Shown here piece by piece: positions 1-6,030 of a stretch of 45,843 bases of DNA. Every line of letters starts with the position of its first letter. Position 1 is the stretch's first letter. The notes under the pieces were generated by a model. The model was not told where the DNA came from and ran no database searches. It was given only the letters and a program-made list of their open reading frames with translations. Source of the DNA: a virus. The DNA lies in IMG/VR virus record IMGVR_UViG_3300031673_000107, positions 1-45,843 of that record; one strand, given 5' to 3'. The position numbers and the translations under genes were made by a program.

Positions 1-171
1 GAGGACTTTGCAATCACCAAAATAACTAATCAACTGCTCATCGTTGAATTCTCCTGGGGGTACATCATAAGTAATATTGTCGATAGCCGTAGCGTGAGTA
101 ACGCGATATTCTTTACTATTACCATCTTTTGACGGAGATTCGAGGATATAGATACCATTGTCAGCACTCAT
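1..171 (-). CDS. Conserved phage hypothetical protein (MSADNGIYI family), 3' end outside window
   Basis: Reading leftward from an ATG at 171, the frame stays open to the window edge (57 codons). It begins MSADNGIYILESPS and continues through YRVTHATAIDNI. This opening is one I recognise from many phage genomes as a small conserved protein of unknown function. A GGAG ribosome binding site sits a few bases upstream. The start overlaps the end of the tiny ORF at 161-250, and a tRNA gene lies just upstream. The C-terminus is missing because the window starts here. No function can be given. Confidence 0.8.
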   Translation of the reverse strand, partial: MSADNGIYILESPSKDGNSKEYRVTHATAIDNITYDVPPGEFNDEQLISYFGDCKVL

Positions 172-250
172 TGATTTTCTCCACTGTGCGACTTGTACCC
201 GCACATTTCCAACAGGTTTTTTCGTCACTAAAGACAATTCGATTGGGCAA
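161..250 (-). CDS. Possible 29-residue Cys-pair mini-protein starting in the tRNA 3' end
   Basis: A TTG-started frame (29 residues) begins in the last bases of tRNA-Leu and ends 11 bases inside the next gene, an overlap typical of this genome. It contains TCWKCAGTSRTVEKINEC, with a CxxC pair like the zinc-knuckle proteins elsewhere in the window. No ribosome binding site can be seen because the upstream bases belong to the tRNA. It may be a remnant whose original start was lost when the tRNA was inserted. Support is weak: the peptide texture and the overlap. Confidence 0.3.
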   Translation of the reverse strand: MPNRIVFSDEKTCWKCAGTSRTVEKINEC

Positions 251-327
251 GGCGGGATTTGAACCCGCACGGGAATTATCCCGAGGGATTTTAAGTCCCT
301 TGCGTCTGCCGATTCCGCCACTCGCCC
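244..327 (-). tRNA. tRNA-Leu (anticodon UAA)
   Basis: On the minus strand the sequence folds as a tRNA. The 7-bp acceptor stem is GGGCGAG with CTTGCCC (one G-U pair). The anticodon stem AGGGA/TCCCT encloses the loop CTTAAAA, giving anticodon TAA. There is a variable arm GGGATAATTCCC typical of class II tRNA-Leu, and a T arm with loop TTCAAAT. The discriminator is A, and CCA is not encoded. It reads UUA codons, which fits supplementation of leucine decoding in an AT-rich phage. It lies between two small minus-strand genes. Confidence 0.95.
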
Positions 328-342
328 TGTGTTTGTATTATT

Positions 343-552
343 TTATTCTGGAAGATAGGTTCTCCATTCTTTCGCTGTTTCAATTTTTTTCATTCTATGG
401 ATAATACCTGCTAGTTGATGATCAAATTCTTTGCTGAACCCAGAATTGTGTCCCATATCTGACAGGGCATAGAAAGTATTTAGACTAATGCCACATTTAT
501 CATTTAAGACGGCCTTGATGAAGTTTAATGTGAGTTCTTCGTGTTTTTTCAT
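343..552 (-). CDS. Small hypothetical protein, 69 residues
   Basis: The product is a mixed-charge protein starting MKKHEELTLNFIKAVLNDK and ending KEWRTYLPE, with two likely helices and no recognised motif. It is preceded by the 586-825 gene on the same strand (33-base gap) and followed by tRNA-Leu. No strong ribosome binding site is visible before the ATG, so the start is less secure than for its neighbours. Coding is supported mainly by the ordered series of minus-strand ORFs here. No function is recognised. Confidence 0.55.
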   Translation of the reverse strand: MKKHEELTLNFIKAVLNDKCGISLNTFYALSDMGHNSGFSKEFDHQLAGIIHRMKKIETAKEWRTYLPE

Positions 553-585
553 ATTTACACTATACTTGGTAGATATTGAAAGTAT

Positions 586-825
586 CTAAATATTCTCGGT
601 TGAAGTCCATAACGCTTCTGGCAAGACAAGCAAGATTGGCTCGTTTTGTTGGTTATCTATTTCTGCTGAGATTTTTTGGACCGCGAGCAAGGAACCGATC
701 TTACAAGCTACTCCTGCGGGAGTGTCATCCGGTTTGGTGCCATAAAGGCCAACCCATCCGATTACACGAACACGATATCCACGAGTATACCCCTCCATTC
801 CGACAGTAATTTTATTTTTTTGCAT
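586..825 (-). CDS. Hypothetical protein, 79 residues
   Basis: The frame is open further upstream, but the ATG at 825 is preferred because an AAAGGATC ribosome binding site lies right before it. The protein begins MQKNKITVGMEGYTRGYRVR and continues VIGWVGLYGTKPDDTPAGVA. It is probably a small beta-rich protein, and I recognise no family. Its first bases overlap the end of the truncated paralog at 812-990. It lies in a leftward run of small accessory genes. Confidence 0.6.
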   Translation of the reverse strand: MQKNKITVGMEGYTRGYRVRVIGWVGLYGTKPDDTPAGVACKIGSLLAVQKISAEIDNQQNEPILLVLPEALWTSTENI

Positions 826-990
826 TTTTGATCCTTTTACTATATGTTTTGCATATCCGTGGAACAACGAACGCCTTGAATTCGACTCCGTTGCCTGTTG
901 TAGGTTGGTTAAAAATAGCGCAGGGAAGACTAAAATGGCTGAATTGAATCGGTATTGCAGCATCTCCACTATGTTCGGCGGGTAGGGAGT
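812..990 (-). pseudogene. Truncated second copy of the 1186-1464 gene
   Basis: A minus-strand frame ending at 812 encodes LPAEHSGDAAIPI, GVEFKAFVVPRICKTYSKR and related sequence. This aligns residue by residue with the C-terminal half of the protein at 1186-1464 (HAEYSGDSAIPI, GVEFVAFVIPRICKTYSKR). The N-terminal zinc-binding half is absent and no ATG, GTG or TTG lies in frame upstream, so it looks like a decayed duplicate. The 994-1173 gene sits where the missing half would be. An unusual start codon cannot be excluded. Confidence 0.6.
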
Positions 991-993
991 CTT

Positions 994-1173
994 CTAGTAC
1001 AATCGAAGGTCCATTTCGTGATCGAGGAATCCTTCGGAATATCCGTCGTTGAAATCCATACTAAGGGAATGGAGACAAATCGGAGTAAGGATAACACCGG
1101 CGCATCCTACGCGATATCCCCATTCATAATCTGTTTCTTTGTCTCGTTTTCCCATATCTTTGGTGTCTTGCAT
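994..1173 (-). CDS. Small hypothetical protein, 59 residues
   Basis: ATG at 1173 follows an AAGGAAT ribosome binding site at good spacing and the frame ends in TAG at 994. The product starts MQDTKDMGKRDKETDYEWGY and contains a central stretch VGCAGVILTPICL followed by FNDGYSEGFLDHE. The FNDGYSEGF-type segment is of a kind often met in small phage proteins. It is too short for most gene callers. It lies between the intact gene at 1186-1464 and the truncated copy of that gene. Function unknown. Confidence 0.65.
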   Translation of the reverse strand: MQDTKDMGKRDKETDYEWGYRVGCAGVILTPICLHSLSMDFNDGYSEGFLDHEMDLRLY

Positions 1174-1185
1174 GTTTATTCCTTT

Positions 1186-1464
1186 TTATGGCTGTGCTTC
1201 TTTTTTGACTCTTTTACTGTATGTCTTGCATATTCGCGGAATGACGAACGCCACAAATTCAACTCCTATACCCGCAGCAGGCCGATTCCGAATGGCATGT
1301 GTCAAACTAGGATTATCGAATCCAATTGGTATCGCAGAGTCCCCACTATATTCTGCGTGTAACCCATCTAGATATCGTCCGCTAGCAGCCCCACATCGAC
1401 AGGTTCGCAATTCAAGCTGTAATTTGAAAACGTCTTGACATGAAGTGCATAAGAGTAATTTCAT
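1186..1464 (-). CDS. Small Cys-rich phage protein, 92 residues
   Basis: The product begins MKLLLCTSCQDVFKLQLELR and continues CRCGAASGRYLDGLHAEYSG. The N-terminal CxxC and CRCG pairs suggest a zinc ribbon. The second half (SGDSAIPIGFDNPS, then GVEFVAFVIPRICKTY) matches a widespread phage protein type of unknown function that I recognise by its CRCG-x-GRYL-EYSG layout. A purine-rich AAGAAGAA stretch precedes the ATG. A truncated second copy lies at 812-990, so this region has undergone duplication. Confidence 0.8.
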   Translation of the reverse strand: MKLLLCTSCQDVFKLQLELRTCRCGAASGRYLDGLHAEYSGDSAIPIGFDNPSLTHAIRNRPAAGIGVEFVAFVIPRICKTYSKRVKKEAQP

Positions 1465-1490
1465 TGTTATTCTTCTTACTGCAAGCTATT

Positions 1491-1541
1491 CTACTGTTGC
1501 TCGAATGTCATGATGGGGTTTAAGTGTAATTTAATTTTCAT
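1491..1541 (-). CDS. Tiny ORF (16 residues), possible leader peptide
   Basis: A 16-residue frame (MKIKLHLNPIMTFEQQ) has a strong AAAGGAC ribosome binding site. It lies between the lipoprotein gene and the Cys-rich gene on the same strand. It could be a leader peptide, a very small protein, or a chance ORF with a good start. Nothing else supports a function. Confidence 0.3.
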   Translation of the reverse strand: MKIKLHLNPIMTFEQQ

Positions 1542-1580
1542 GTTGAAAGTCCTTTCTGGAGCAGTTGTGGATATGACTTG

Positions 1581-1718
1581 TTAGTTATCTCCTATTTGAC
1601 TACTAATACCGGTGTTGTGTGCCTCGTGGTCAAGCGGTAGGGGCTTGGAAATCTGAGAACATCCGCAAAGCCAGACACAGAAAATACAGACGGACATTAG
1701 ATACGTGATCTTGGACAT
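1581..1718 (-). CDS. Predicted small lipoprotein, 45 residues (possible outer spanin-like protein)
   Basis: The sequence starts MSKITYLMSVCIFCVWLCGC. It has a short charged N-terminus, a hydrophobic stretch and a C-G-C-S lipobox around residue 20, followed by a short polar tail of 25 residues. An AAAGGGAG ribosome binding site lies 6 bases upstream. This is the layout of a bacterial lipoprotein signal. Phage mini-lipoproteins of this size include outer spanins and superinfection-exclusion factors. No inner-spanin or endolysin gene is recognised beside it, so the role is inference. Confidence 0.65.
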   Translation of the reverse strand: MSKITYLMSVCIFCVWLCGCSQISKPLPLDHEAHNTGISSQIGDN

Positions 1719-1767
1719 TGGTTTCTCCCTTTGTTAGAGGTTATGTGTTTCAAGAACCCTGTTTACT

Positions 1768-1989
1768 TTACCAAATGGTGAAGACTATTCTAGTTTTTCG
1801 GTCCACTTGTAGGTTGAACATTCCAGTAGCGATTAGTGTAAGCTCGATTTCAAACTTTGTACTCTGAAATACATATCGTCGTTGTTTGGATAATATTGTC
1901 GTAATCCGACGATACTGTGTGTTTTTTCTTTTGTACTTCATTCCTACATAGTGGCACAGATTCCCACAGAGTGGAAGACGAACCCACAC
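1768..1989 (-). CDS. Doubtful small basic protein
   Basis: A frame from GTG at 1989, or ATG at 1941, encodes a Lys/Arg-rich peptide including MKYKRKNTQYRRITTILSKQ and ending in a beta-like segment, FNLQVDRKTRIVFTIW. The ATG at 1941 has only AGGA directly beside it, which is poor spacing. I keep it because it fills the gap upstream of the lipoprotein gene on the same strand. It could be spurious. Confidence 0.35.
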   Translation of the reverse strand: MWVRLPLCGNLCHYVGMKYKRKNTQYRRITTILSKQRRYVFQSTKFEIELTLIATGMFNLQVDRKTRIVFTIW

Positions 1990-2312
1990 ATATGGGGTAA
2001 ATCGACTTGGCGATAATTCCCGGAATGCAGTGTCACAAACCCCATTTTTGGCCCTGTGAAGGCCCCTTTCTACTCTAACCTACCATACCCACCCCTACAC
2101 AAGTAACTAGAGCAGAACAGTGATGATTGGGGATGCGCAGATTTTGTGCCTAGTGCAGAAACACACCCAGACTAGACACTCTCAAAACCCCCAAAAGTGC
2201 CCTGGAGACCCCGTAAGAGGGGTTTTTATGTGGATATGGTTTTTGTAGGTCGATAACTGGGGTACAAGAAAGAGTGAAAACTATTTTTTGTTCACACCAT
2301 ATGTGGTGTGGC
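1990..2312. other. Intergenic stretch with no convincing gene
   Basis: No supported ORF is present. The stretch holds a short hairpin at about 2207-2222 (ACCCC, loop GTAAGA, GGGGT) followed by TTTTT on the plus strand, which resembles a weak rightward terminator although no rightward gene ends here. It also holds a palindrome (ACACCATATGTGGTGT) at about 2294-2309, directly before the first 43-base repeat. A 32-codon minus-strand ORF near 1943-2041 lacks a good ribosome binding site and was not called. Confidence 0.4.
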
Positions 2313-2355
2313 GCACTTTGTTCGCGCTACATTACGTGTGAACAAAAATGAGTGA
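2313..2355. repeat. 43-base direct repeat, copy 1
   Basis: This is identical over 43 bases to 2662-2704. It starts GCACTTTGTTCGCGCTACAT and ends with AACAAAAATGAGTGA. It contains an inverted repeat, TTTGTTC and GAACAAA, that can form a hairpin. It lies just downstream of the stop of the minus-strand gene at 2366-2611. An MTTase-independent role such as terminator, processing site or recombination site is possible, and the sequence does not decide which. Confidence 0.85.
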
Positions 2356-2365
2356 TAACGAATGT

Positions 2366-2611
2366 TCAGTCGAATCTGATGACTGCACGATAGTCTGGTA
2401 TCACCAAATCACTATCGAGCATGATTGTTAGTGCTCCAGAATGAAGATTTAGGGCATATTCTTGTACTGTTTCTGCTAAAACTTCGGTTTTTATGAAAAG
2501 TGTTCCTTCCGATGGGGCAGATTTTGTGTGACAAAACAACCAGAAGGGTTGTCCAGAAGCAATATCTCTGAATCGTACACTCTCTCTTGTTGGCCTACTT
2601 TCTATTTCCAT
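2366..2611 (-). CDS. Small phage protein, 81 residues, beta-rich
   Basis: The ATG at 2611 is chosen over an upstream in-frame ATG because it follows a perfect AAGGAGAGG ribosome binding site. The product contains SVRFRDIASGQPFWLFCHTK, then TLFIKTEVLAETVQEYALNL and VIPDYRAVIRFD. The pattern of F-R-D-I-x-x-G followed by a surface-strand K-T resembles a common phage small beta-barrel protein type of unknown function. The gene is bracketed on both sides by the 43-base repeat, so gene and repeat may form a cassette. Confidence 0.75.
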   Translation of the reverse strand: MEIESRPTRESVRFRDIASGQPFWLFCHTKSAPSEGTLFIKTEVLAETVQEYALNLHSGALTIMLDSDLVIPDYRAVIRFD

Positions 2612-2661
2612 TTTGTTCCTCTCCTTGTGTGTGTGGTGTTCACACCACATCTAGTTATGGT

Positions 2662-2704
2662 GCACTTTGTTCGCGCTACATTACGTGTGAACAAAAATGA
2701 GTGA
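2662..2704. repeat. 43-base direct repeat, copy 2
   Basis: This is an exact copy of 2313-2355, between the stop of 2730-2960 and the start of 2366-2611. The preceding bases (GTGGTGTTCACACCAC) again form a palindrome related to that near copy 1, so the repeated unit may be longer and diverged at one end. The spacing places one copy after each of two consecutive minus-strand genes. Confidence 0.85.
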
Positions 2705-2729
2705 CGACGAATTCTTAGACGGAAAGATT

Positions 2730-2960
2730 CTAATCCATCGTTTCGCCTAGTTGGTGACTAAGACATCCTTCTTGACACCATCTTTCATAATCCCAGCTAT
2801 AGATGCCGCTGGTGCCATTCGGCAATCTCATACAAGTTTGGCCAGAACACCATTTGCGGAATTGTGTTGCTTCTTTATGGGTATGATGAGCTTTGACCAT
2901 TTCCATTGTGACGTACGAAATGTCTTGATGAAAGAGATAGGTTGTTTTGGGAATTGCCAT
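2730..2960 (-). CDS. Hypothetical Cys/His-containing protein, 76 residues
   Basis: The product starts MAIPKTTYLFHQDISYVTME and contains HHTHKEATQFRKWCSGQTC and WCQEGCLSHQLG. The Cys and His residues could bind a metal, but I recognise no family. An AGGAG ribosome binding site lies 8 bases before the ATG. A 14-base perfect palindrome lies about 50 bases upstream, and copy 2 of the 43-base repeat follows the gene. Confidence 0.7.
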   Translation of the reverse strand: MAIPKTTYLFHQDISYVTMEMVKAHHTHKEATQFRKWCSGQTCMRLPNGTSGIYSWDYERWCQEGCLSHQLGETMD

Positions 2961-3009
2961 GATTGTGCTCCTATGTTATGCAGTGTCCAAGACAGCGCAG
3001 AGAAACACC

Positions 3010-3023
3010 CCCTCTATAGAGGG
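3010..3023. promoter_or_regulatory. 14-base perfect palindrome upstream of 2730-2960
   Basis: CCCTCTATAGAGGG is a perfect inverted repeat about 50 bases upstream of the start of the minus-strand gene at 2730-2960. There is no T-run, so it is not a typical terminator. An operator-like site for a dimeric repressor is a reasonable guess. Confidence 0.4.
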
Positions 3024-4105
3024 AGCATTTAACCACACTGGCAGCACACCCAAACGCGCCCGATCACGTCCTAAGCGGTCTGCAAGACATGGGTGGCCAA
3101 ACCCAATTTTGAGACTTTCTCAATGACAAGGCGCGATTGGCTATGCTGCCACGAACGACAACATAGCTTTCGGACGCGGGATTATTCGGGACTTTGCAGC
3201 CCTTTTCATCGTCATACGTCTTACAAAAGTTGACCGGAATCCCCACCAAAACCGATCTAGTCCCGCACAGTGCGCGCCAGTATAGACATCGCCCTATCCT
3301 TGCTTTTCTGCCAGCGTACTAGACAGGACGTTTTCGTGTGTCTTTAATTTACAACGGAGTATTTCGGAATGCGCCACCAGACCGGACAGACGGTTTGTTC
3401 TGGATTTACACTCGCCGTTGCGTCGTAGTCGTTCAGCGTACCAACAGAAACGCGCCGCGCTACTGGCGAACTTCCGTCGCATCAGACTTCCATGGAGTCT
3501 AACCACTATCCATGAACCAACGGCCCTTACCGCTAGCTTTGGTGTCGAGCGATTGTAAATTGTTCGATGGAATCGTTGTGACTAGATTGACGCGCAGAAA
3601 ATCTGACGACTTATCCCTACGACGATTATCAATTCAGAGTGAATCCGCCCTAATAGGACCATTCACAAAGTCAAAAAAATATGCTTTACCACTAGCTACT
3701 ACCGATTACGTTCTTCGCCTGGCACACATAGACGCTACTCTACAAGCGATTCGCGGAAACGATTCTTCACTAGCTTAGGCATAGACTTTCTGTCTGAATT
3801 GAACTCCCGCTTTAACGGCTTCGGCGTGCTAACGTTAGTCGGCTTGCGCCAACATTTTCCCGGACGTTCGACTATAGACCCTAAGACCGATAGCTACTAA
3901 ATCCGAGCGCTTCGCGCGACTGACGGTTCTACCGGGAACTACCCGATCCCCCGCCCTTATCAGACCTTGTGTCCGACTAATGGGTAGAATCAACGCGACT
4001 TATCGCCTTAATGCGCGTCATATAATGCCCGGAGTTATCGGGCGATTCTATATCCATCGGTCCGCGCTCGCGGACGAACCGAAAGCGCGGTACGAGAGAT
4101 ACAGA
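3024..4105. other. ORF-poor region of about 1.1 kb
   Basis: No gene here is convincing. Stops are frequent in all frames, and the longest frames (3064-3249 minus, 3294-3506 minus, 3512-3778 plus) lack ribosome binding sites. The minus-strand one at 3064-3249, containing GCKVPNNPASESYVVVRGS, is the best candidate gene. Base texture differs from the AT-rich rest: one hand-counted line (3061-3120) is 50 percent G+C and CpG is common. A perfect hairpin, GTCCGC/GCGGAC with a GCTC loop, lies at 4060-4075, just after the 4106-4432 gene. A structured non-coding RNA is possible but unproven. Confidence 0.4.
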
Positions 4106-4432
4106 CTAACTGCCCAGCTTGGCGAAAGCCTTGCGGGTTGCGCCGACGCTCGGTTTACGTCCGAGAAGCGCTTCCGCAATCGTAGAGGCGTTATCGGAGC
4201 CGAATCCCATTTCTTTAGACGGAGTATATCGGCTTCCGTTCTCCGCTTGACCTTCCAATGCCGTCCAAACGTCGGTAAGCGCTGCGATTGCATCATCGAG
4301 ACAATCGTAAGTGGACGCCGCGTCCACGATGCGCTTGTTTTTCTTGTAGGCTTTGGCGTTGGCAATCAAGTTGTCGCCCGTAAATCCTACGACTTCCGCC
4401 TGATCGACTACGGTTTGGGTGGAATCGTTCAT
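4106..4432 (-). CDS. Hypothetical protein, 108 residues
   Basis: The product begins MNDSTQTVVDQAEVVGFTGD and continues with an Ala/Asp-rich helical body (DCLDDAIAALTDVWTALEGQ) and the end RKAFAKLGS. It looks like a soluble helical protein and no family is recognised. A GGGGAA sequence precedes the ATG as a possible ribosome binding site. It lies downstream of a sigma70-like promoter at 4653-4682 and of the possible mini-membrane protein at 4478-4588, probably on one transcript. Confidence 0.65.
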   Translation of the reverse strand: MNDSTQTVVDQAEVVGFTGDNLIANAKAYKKNKRIVDAASTYDCLDDAIAALTDVWTALEGQAENGSRYTPSKEMGFGSDNASTIAEALLGRKPSVGATRKAFAKLGS

Positions 4433-4477
4433 AGTTATTCCCCATAAAAGATTCGCCCCATAACCGCGACTACGCCG

Positions 4478-4588
4478 TCACAAGTTATGGGACGGACAGT
4501 AGACTGCGATATCAGGTTTAGTTTTTCGGACCAAAACAGCGAGACCAACAACTAGGACAAGCATGGTCTCATAGCGCTTGTGTGGCAA
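4478..4588 (-). CDS. Possible 36-residue single-helix membrane protein
   Basis: A TTG-started frame, or ATG at 4564 for a 28-residue form, encodes a short basic start (PHKRYETM), a hydrophobic segment LVLVVGLAVLV and a polar end RKTKPDIAVYCPSHNL. The ribosome binding site is weak (GGAG about 12 bases away). A good promoter upstream on the same strand and the typical positive-then-hydrophobic layout are the support. It could be a small lysis or regulatory peptide, or spurious. Confidence 0.4.
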   Translation of the reverse strand: MPHKRYETMLVLVVGLAVLVRKTKPDIAVYCPSHNL

Positions 4589-4652
4589 GCGCTCGATAAC
4601 TCCGAGGGAGAGAACCCTTTTTGTTATCGAACTGTTCTTTATCCTACATCAT

Positions 4653-4682
4653 AGTATATGCCGAGTTATACCGGGAAGTCAA
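4653..4682 (-). promoter_or_regulatory. Sigma70-like promoter (TTGACT-N18-TATACT), leftward
   Basis: On the minus strand TTGACT (4682-4677) is followed after 18 bases by TATACT (4658-4653), with TATGAT slightly further on. It points at 4478-4588 and 4106-4432 and would give a leader of about 60 bases before the first start codon. Confidence 0.55.
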
Positions 4683-5043
4683 TTCTATATACAAAAGAAA
4701 AACCGGCGTTTTTGATAGCGCCATGGATGATATTATCGGTAAACAACGTCCTGGTCCAATAATAATTACGTCTGCTTTTGGGGTCTTATAAAAGCTATTA
4801 TACAAGCAAAAAACCGTATATTCCTATAATAATCGGTATTTTGCCGTAGAAAACCGTTATCTTATAGGCACGACCCATAAAGGAGGTTATGCTAGTTCGA
4901 TAACTAACGATTTTAGTCCTATAATTATGAAAAAGTCGATATTATTGGCAAAATCCAATAAAAAACACGTCCTATAATACAAAAACCACGTTTTTTCTGT
5001 CGAAAACGACGATATTTTCACACACAGTAAACGATTATCGACC
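4683..5043. other. Intergenic region between divergent genes
   Basis: No ORF is supported in these 360 bases. The region is rich in ATAA, TATAG and CGATAA words. It carries repeated TTATAGGA-type words on the minus strand (see the repeat feature at 4916-5054). It lies between the start side of the leftward 4106-4588 genes and the rightward planctomycete-like gene, so it must hold any promoter for the latter, but I see no good rightward consensus promoter. Confidence 0.4.
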
Positions 5044-5054
5044 TTGTCCTATAA
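4916..5054 (-). repeat. Three exact TTATAGGAC words on the minus strand
   Basis: TTATAGGAC on the minus strand occurs at 4916-4924, 4969-4977 and 5046-5054 (plus strand GTCCTATAA). Near-matches lie close by, such as TTATAGGAA near 4822 and TTATAAGAC near 4792 and 5415. Spacing is irregular (53 and 77 bases). The words could be iteron-like binding sites or initiation sites for a phage RNA polymerase. Confidence 0.45.
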
Positions 5055-5394
5055 AACGCAGCCCCTAGTCCTAAAGAGACCAGCGCCCAGACCCAAACAC
5101 GACCTGCGGCGTTTCCTGCGTACGCGAGTGCCCGAGGTGGAATGGGATGACCTTCCCTTTGATGAGGCGGTGGACTGGCTCCGCGAGCAGGGTGAAGTCA
5201 ACGTCGTGGTTCGTTGGAAAGTCCTCATGGAACAGGGGGTCGATGAGGATTCACCGGTGAGCCTGCGGCTCAAGGACGTGGCGATTGCGACGGTCCTGTC
5301 GGAGACGTTGGCCCAGCTCTCCAGCGGAGAGGAACTGCGCTTCGTCGGCATCGGTTCGATGCTGATCATTTCGACGCGTACGGACCTCAACTAA
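5044..5394 (+). CDS. Short secretin/TonB-N-terminus-like domain protein, planctomycete type; probable host-derived cargo
   Basis: The frame from TTG at 5044 encodes 116 residues. The clear part is residues 24-116: PFDEAVDWLREQGEVNVVVR, WKVLMEQGVDEDSPVSLRLK, and a C-terminus LRFVGIGSMLIISTRTDLN. This order (amphipathic helix, VNVVV strand, VSLRLKDV, late helix, IISTR strand) is that of short STN-like domains common in planctomycete secretin-related proteins. Base composition stands apart: one line (5101-5160) is about 62 percent G+C by hand count, against 38 percent in a line at 12241. It is the only plus-strand gene in the left arm. The start is uncertain and the real gene may be 5'-truncated. 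There is no signal peptide, so secretin assembly is unlikely. Confidence 0.65.
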   Translation: MSYKTQPLVLKRPAPRPKHDLRRFLRTRVPEVEWDDLPFDEAVDWLREQGEVNVVVRWKVLMEQGVDEDSPVSLRLKDVAIATVLSETLAQLSSGEELRFVGIGSMLIISTRTDLN

Positions 5395-5442
5395 TGATTT
5401 CCGCTGGGTCTCACGTCTTATAATATTTGCCCAAGCGCATAG

Positions 5443-5467
5443 AAAAGGCCCGATGTTATATCGAGCC
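5443..5467 (-). terminator. Leftward rho-independent terminator after 5481-5864
   Basis: On the minus strand GGCTCGAT and ATCGGGCC pair (one G-U) around loop ATAAC and are followed by TTTTC. It lies 14 bases beyond the stop of the leftward gene. The plus-strand gene ending at 5394 has no clear terminator of its own. Confidence 0.65.
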
Positions 5468-5480
5468 CCTTGATAGCCTG

Positions 5481-5864
5481 TTATCGTCCAGCCGACCCAA
5501 CAGCCTCCAAAAGACTTATCGGACATGCTGAATTGGCGATGGTTATCGCTCCGTCGTAAGGGATACCGACCGTATCTGCGGTGTCAACGTCCGAGAACAG
5601 TAGCGTTCCGATAAACCCGAAGTTGCGGGCAAGATTATCGGACAGGTTGTCGCGAGAGGCTACCTTAGTGATTCCGAAGCTACTTACCCCATAATATCGG
5701 CTGTGAAACGGTCCGCAGACCCAACAGCACCAGACCTTCTTTGATAGCCGATAATATTGATACCGGACGGAGCGACCGACCGATAACTTAAACTGGATTG
5801 CTTCGTCTGATAATGCGATTCGTCCATTCGTGGACCGGATAACCGTACGTCCGCTTTTTGCCAT
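5481..5864 (-). CDS. Hypothetical protein, 127 residues
   Basis: A perfect AGGAGA ribosome binding site precedes the ATG, and a consensus promoter (5907-5935) and a terminator (5443-5467) flank it, so this is a well-defined single-gene unit. The product starts MAKSGRTVIRSTNGRIALSD, continues FKLSVGRSVRYQYYRLSKKV, has a CCWVCGP motif near residue 47 and ends with IPYDGAITIANSACP and a short tail. No family is recognised. Its strong isolated expression signals suggest an early-expressed, possibly host-acting protein (inference). Confidence 0.75.
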   Translation of the reverse strand: MAKSGRTVIRSTNGRIALSDEAIQFKLSVGRSVRYQYYRLSKKVWCCWVCGPFHSRYYGVSSFGITKVASRDNLSDNLARNFGFIGTLLFSDVDTADTVGIPYDGAITIANSACPISLLEAVGSAGR

Positions 5865-5906
5865 TATTATATTCTCCTAGTTAATACCTTGACCTGTTCA
5901 CAATCC

Positions 5907-5935
5907 ATCATAGACCTGCTACCAGCCGATGTCAA
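5907..5935 (-). promoter_or_regulatory. Near-perfect sigma70 promoter (TTGACA-N17-TATGAT), leftward
   Basis: On the minus strand TTGACA at 5935-5930 is followed by exactly 17 bases and TATGAT at 5912-5907. It points at the 5481-5864 gene and leaves a leader of about 35 bases. It is the best housekeeping-type promoter seen in the window and contrasts with the GTGTATAAT elements used on the right. Confidence 0.8.
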
Positions 5936-5944
5936 GGGGCTAAT

Positions 5945-6028
5945 TCATTCCTCCAGCATGAATAGCAGGTAACAAAACCAGCACAGGCCGACAACAACCA
6001 AAACCAATCCACCGATAATCATAGTCAT
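5945..6028 (-). CDS. 27-residue single-helix membrane protein
   Basis: The frame from ATG at 6028 encodes almost one hydrophobic helix: MTMIIGGLVLVVVGLCWFCY followed by LLFMLEE. The TGGAGGATTGATAATG context gives a strong ribosome binding site, which is inside the end of the upstream gene (6031-6204), so translation is probably coupled. Very short hydrophobic phage proteins can act as pinholins or regulators, but no partner identifies the role. Confidence 0.6.
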   Translation of the reverse strand: MTMIIGGLVLVVVGLCWFCYLLFMLEE

Positions 6029-6030
6029 TA

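Noticed and set aside
2207-2228. Plus-strand terminator-like hairpin
   Set aside because: CCCC-GTAAGA-GGGG plus TTTTT is only a 5-bp stem and no plus-strand gene precedes it, so it is mentioned only in the intergenic note.
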